A stretch of 64,000 nucleotides of DNA from J095 sp964517605 (lineage in GTDB: Bacteria > Chloroflexota > Anaerolineae > 4572-78 > J111). The notes beneath the pieces were generated by a model. That model was given only the letters and a program-made list of their open reading frames with translations. It searched no databases and had not been told where the DNA came from. Made by a program: the position numbers and the translations under genes. Of the stretch, positions 61,196-64,000 are shown piece after piece; the stretch's first letter is position 1; each line of letters begins with the position of its first letter. The stretch is taken from NCBI GenBank assembly GCA_964517605.1, contig CAZFCE010000021.1, positions 32,013-96,012 of the forward strand, read 5' to 3'.

Positions 61196-62467
61196 ATGAC
61201 CGACCAACCGATTGACCTTTCACCCCTTCGCGCCCAGTTTCCGGCGCTGCAAGAAACAGATGAGCAAGGCCGCCCCTTTGTATTTTTTGATGGCCCCGCC
61301 GGCACGCAGGTATCGCAGCCGGTTATTGAGGCGGTGGCGCACCATTATGCGTATGCCAACTCGCTGGGCAGCGATAATTTTGTCTTTGGCCGCCGTTGCG
61401 CCGAAGTGGTGCAACAGGCTCGCCTGGCTATGGCCGATTTTTTTAACGCGCCGTCGCCGCAAGAAATTATTTTTGGGCCAAATATGACCACCCTTACCTT
61501 TAACATTAGCCGGGCCATTGGCAAAACCCTGCAACCCGGCGATGAAGTTGTCGTAACCTGGCTGGATCACTACGCCAATGTTTCTTCCTGGAAGGCGCTG
61601 GAAGAACAGGGCGTGCTGGTAAAACAAGCCCGGTTTGATGTGGAAACCTTCCGGCTTGATCTGGAACACCTGGCCTCGCTGCTCACCGACAAAACCAAAG
61701 TGATTGCCGTGGGGCTGGCCTCTAACGCGCTGGGCACCATCAACCCCATTCCCAAAATTGCAGCGATGGCCCGCAACATTGGCGCGTTGCTGTATGTGGA
61801 TGCCGTGCATTACGCGCCGCATGCGCCCATAGATGTGCAGGCGTTGGGCTGCGACATGCTGGTGTGTTCGGTGTACAAATTTTTTGGCCCGCACGTGGGC
61901 GTGCTGTGGGGCAAAAAAAGCCTGCTGGAAAAGCTGCCGGCGTACCAGGTGGCGGCAGCGCCCAAAATTCCGCCGCACAAATTTGAAACCGGCATGCTCA
62001 ATTTTGAAGGATTGGCCGGCACCACTGCCGCCATCAATTATCTGGCGGCGTTGGGCCGCGAATACGGCAGCCAATTTGCCGCCGATTACCCTCAATTTGA
62101 AGGGCGTCGCCGCGAGTTGAAACAGGCCATGAAGGCCATCAATATTTACGAGCGCGACCTGTTCACTTACTTAATCAGTCAACTGGAAAGCATCCCCGGC
62201 CTGACTATTTACGGCATTACCACCCCCCAACACTTTGCCGAACGCTGCCCCACCGTGGCCTTTACCGTAGCCGGCCACAGCCCGGCCAAAGTAGCCGCCT
62301 ATCTGGGTGAACATAATATTTTTGTATGGGATGGCAACTACTATGCCCGGGGCGTAACCGAACAACTCGGTTTGGAAGCCTCTGGCGGCATGGTTAGAGT
62401 TGGATTGGCCCATTACAACATCAAAGACGATGTCGACCGCTTGATTGCCGCTCTGCAAACCCTGTAG
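61196..62467 (+). CDS. Class V aminotransferase, cysteine-desulfurase-like
   Basis: 423 residues from ATG 61196; a longer frame upstream runs through the terminator. PLP fold: YANSLGSDNFVFGRRCAEVVQQAR, FGPNMTTLTFNISRAI, VDAVHYAPHAPIDVQALGCDMLVCSVYKFFGPHVGVLWG with the PLP lysine in SVYKFFGPH, and a C-terminal GGMVRVGLAHYN. It resembles the SufS/CsdA-like group but a reactive Cys loop (RxGHHCA in SufS) is not evident, so the substrate may differ from cysteine. No Fe-S assembly gene is nearby. Confidence 0.88.
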   Translation: MTDQPIDLSPLRAQFPALQETDEQGRPFVFFDGPAGTQVSQPVIEAVAHHYAYANSLGSDNFVFGRRCAEVVQQARLAMADFFNAPSPQEIIFGPNMTTLTFNISRAIGKTLQPGDEVVVTWLDHYANVSSWKALEEQGVLVKQARFDVETFRLDLEHLASLLTDKTKVIAVGLASNALGTINPIPKIAAMARNIGALLYVDAVHYAPHAPIDVQALGCDMLVCSVYKFFGPHVGVLWGKKSLLEKLPAYQVAAAPKIPPHKFETGMLNFEGLAGTTAAINYLAALGREYGSQFAADYPQFEGRRRELKQAMKAINIYERDLFTYLISQLESIPGLTIYGITTPQHFAERCPTVAFTVAGHSPAKVAAYLGEHNIFVWDGNYYARGVTEQLGLEASGGMVRVGLAHYNIKDDVDRLIAALQTL

Positions 62468-62488
62468 CGTCTGTTAAGGAGACATTTA

Positions 62489-63466
62489 ATGTACGGTGAG
62501 ATTGCCCTGTTCAGTGGAAATGGCAACCGCGAGCTAGCCGAGGAAATTAGCCGGGAACTGGCTGTGCCCATGTGCCCGGCTGATGTATTTAGATTTTCAA
62601 ACCAGAATATTTTTTGCCGCTTAAAAACCAGCGTGCGCGGCAAAGATGTGTTCATTATCCAACCCATCGCCATATCTTTTGATGAGCAAGGCCAAATGTC
62701 AACAGTAAACGACAACCTGATGGAATTGCTCATTATGATTGACACGGCCAAACGCGATTCGGCGGGGCGGATTACCGCCGTAGTGCCCTACTACGGTTAT
62801 GGCCGCACCGATAAAAAAGACCAGCCGCGAGTGCCCATCACCGCCCGGCTGGTGGCCGACCTGATTATTGTGGCCGGAGCCGACCGCTTTTTAACCATAG
62901 ACCTGCACGCCGGGCAAATTCAGGGGTTTTTCAATATTCAGGTTGATGAACTAACCGCCTTTTATCTGCTCAGCGACTACATCCGCCGCAAAAATATAAA
63001 AAACGGAGTGGTGATCGCCGGCGATATTGGCGCCACCAAACGCTCGCGCAACTTTGCCCAGCGGCTCGATTTGCCGCTGGCCGTTATTGAAAAACGGCGC
63101 TTGCAACGGCCAGATGGCAGCAAAGCCGAAGCCCTTAATATTATTGGCGAGGTAAAAGGCAAAAACTGCATTATCTTTGATGACGAAATTGATACCGCCG
63201 GCACTATGGTTGAAGCCATGAATTTTCTCAAAAAAGAGGGTGCCGGCGATATTTACGCCTGTGTTACCCACGCCATTTTATCCGGCCCGGCGGTAGAACG
63301 GCTCACCAACGCGCCGGTTAAAGAAGTGGTGGCTACCAACACCGTGCAATTGCCGCCATCAAAACGGTTTGATAAATTTACCCAATTATCGGTAGCGCCG
63401 CTGCTGGCCGAAGTAATCCGCCGCGTTCACCTGGGCATTTCCGTAGGAGAAATGTTTAACGAGTAA
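62489..63466 (+). CDS. prs: Ribose-phosphate pyrophosphokinase (PRPP synthetase)
   Basis: 325 residues, AAGGAG before ATG 62489. It makes PRPP from ribose 5-phosphate and ATP. Motifs: ALFSGNGNRELAEEI, VVPYYGYGRTDKKDQPRVPITARLVADLI, LTIDLHAGQIQGFF with the catalytic His, and the PRPP loop IIFDDEIDTAGTM. The sequence KKDQPRVP differs from the RKxRxRxPI of E. coli Prs, a known variation outside the classical class. It supplies nucleotide, His and Trp pathways and also the TrpD-like enzyme in this window. Confidence 0.94.
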   Translation: MYGEIALFSGNGNRELAEEISRELAVPMCPADVFRFSNQNIFCRLKTSVRGKDVFIIQPIAISFDEQGQMSTVNDNLMELLIMIDTAKRDSAGRITAVVPYYGYGRTDKKDQPRVPITARLVADLIIVAGADRFLTIDLHAGQIQGFFNIQVDELTAFYLLSDYIRRKNIKNGVVIAGDIGATKRSRNFAQRLDLPLAVIEKRRLQRPDGSKAEALNIIGEVKGKNCIIFDDEIDTAGTMVEAMNFLKKEGAGDIYACVTHAILSGPAVERLTNAPVKEVVATNTVQLPPSKRFDKFTQLSVAPLLAEVIRRVHLGISVGEMFNE

Positions 63467-63493
63467 TCTCCCCTTTTTTGCGCGGTTCAACAC

Positions 63494-63533
63494 AAAAAGC
63501 CTTTCTTCTCCCGGTGGAGAGGAAAGGCTTTTT
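63494..63533 (+). terminator. Terminator after prs
   Basis: AAAAAGCCTTTC (63494-63505) pairs with GAAAGGCTTTTT (63522-63533), with CTCC/GGAG pairing inside the loop. The A- and T-ends allow function on both strands. Confidence 0.88.
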
Positions 63534-63600
63534 GTATTCCTAACTGAATTCAGATTATTTTCCAATACGATTCCAAGCCTAATTTTATATCATACTAAAT

Positions 63601-63629
63601 GTGACAGATTATTCTGTTTGGGCTAAAAT
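63601..63629 (+). promoter_or_regulatory. Candidate promoter in the right-hand gene-free region
   Basis: GTGACA (63601-63606) and TAAAAT (63624-63629) are 17 bases apart. No protein gene with a ribosome site follows before the terminator at 63871, so it may drive a small RNA. Confidence 0.45.
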
Positions 63630-63635
63630 ACAAAA

Positions 63636-63912
63636 ATCCTCACCACAACCAGCAATTTCATTTGCCAAGTTTGCCAACTTAAAATAATTGTTTCTTTATG
63701 TCTACTTGCTAAGCCGACTTTGTTCCGGGGGGAGAGAGTTAAGCCAGTAAGTTGATTTTAAAGAAGCTTTTTCTTATACAAAGAAAGGGCTTTGTTTTTT
63801 ATGCCACAGCCGTTTATTAGACATTGCCGGCTTAGCCATTGGCGGCTTGAGCCTCTAACTGTAGGAACCCAGGCGCATCCCGATTTGAAGTCGGTTTGCG
63901 CCTGTTTTTTTG
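63636..63912 (+). ncRNA. Possible small RNA between promoter and terminator
   Basis: The stretch 63534-64000 has no convincing protein gene. Between the promoter-like site and the terminator lie about 275 bases with GC-rich paired segments (for example GCCGGCTTAGCC then GGCGGCTTGAGCC, 63827-63853). I do not recognise 6S, tmRNA, SRP or RNase P signatures. Call rests only on the bounding signals. Confidence 0.3.
63871..63912 (+). terminator. Strong terminator with no upstream protein gene
   Basis: AGGCGCA (63871-63877) pairs with TGCGCCT (63897-63903), with CCGA/TCGG inside, followed by GTTTTTTTG. The nearest upstream gene (prs) already has its own terminator at 63494, so this one probably ends another transcript. 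Confidence 0.75.
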
Positions 63913-64000
63913 TAGTAATCGTAGTTCTCATGTGCCACAACATGGATAGGACTTACGCAAGAGTCATAGGAATAGACGGATGTTTGAGTTGGGCAATCAT

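Noticed and set aside
63636..63912. 6S RNA, tmRNA, SRP RNA or RNase P RNA identity for the right-end spacer
   Set aside because: None of the conserved core sequences of these RNAs could be found, so only an unnamed RNA candidate is reported.
63758..63943. 61-residue open frame on the - strand at the right end
   Set aside because: It runs across the terminator hairpin, is rich in basic residues without motifs, and has no clear ribosome site.

Overview
This window reads as a chromosomal segment of a bacterium, most likely a filamentous member of the Chloroflexota (Anaerolineae-like). That placement is an inference from gene style (large type I PKS genes next to many sugar ABC transporters, Glu/Lys/Pro/Ala-rich lipoprotein linkers, a cobalamin riboswitch of ordinary bacterial type). 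No rRNA or tRNA gene is present to confirm it.

Region 1 (3-26829, all + strand) is a hybrid PKS/NRPS cluster entering from beyond the left edge. A truncated PKS (end of C-methyltransferase, ER, KR, ACP) is followed by a KS-AT-DH-cMT-KR-ACP module, a DMT permease, a KS-AT-DH-KR-ACP module and a C-A-PCP module fused to an alpha/beta hydrolase. Then come a second hydrolase, a Wzm/Wzt-type ABC exporter pair, an asparagine-synthase-like protein and a GT4 glycosyltransferase. Several genes overlap by four bases (ATGA or GTGA), so the region looks like one translationally coupled operon. No canonical thioesterase is seen. Both hydrolases lack the usual nucleophilic Ser and the Asn-synthase-like enzyme lacks its Cys2. 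I infer an exported, possibly glycosylated lipopeptide-like product.

Region 2 (26853-34764, + strand) is a sugar operon: promoter and operator-like repeats, GntR/HutC regulator, lipoprotein binding protein, two permeases, medium-chain dehydrogenase, FGGY kinase and class I aldolase. It ends in stacked inverted repeats that also serve the convergent gene. No ATPase is encoded here.

Region 3 (34763-37173, - strand) is a cobalamin-riboswitch-controlled pair: a zinc-type dehydrogenase and a divergent TrpD-like phosphoribosyltransferase. Region 4 holds a GNAT gene (+), a transcarboxylase 5S/OadA-like gene (-) and a complete pst phosphate locus (-) with its kinase and regulator, a GspE-N/USP-like protein and a Pho-box-like repeat.

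Region 5 (47388-56729, + strand) is a YesMN-type two-component system, a YtfQ-like binding protein that may be a sensor, and a complete YtfQ/permease/permease/ATPase sugar importer. Region 6 (56756-63466, + strand) is housekeeping: TlpA-like thioredoxin, CheY-like receiver, polyphosphate kinase, glucokinase, class V aminotransferase and PRPP synthetase. The last 530 bases hold no convincing protein gene, but do hold a promoter-like site and a strong terminator that could bound a small RNA.
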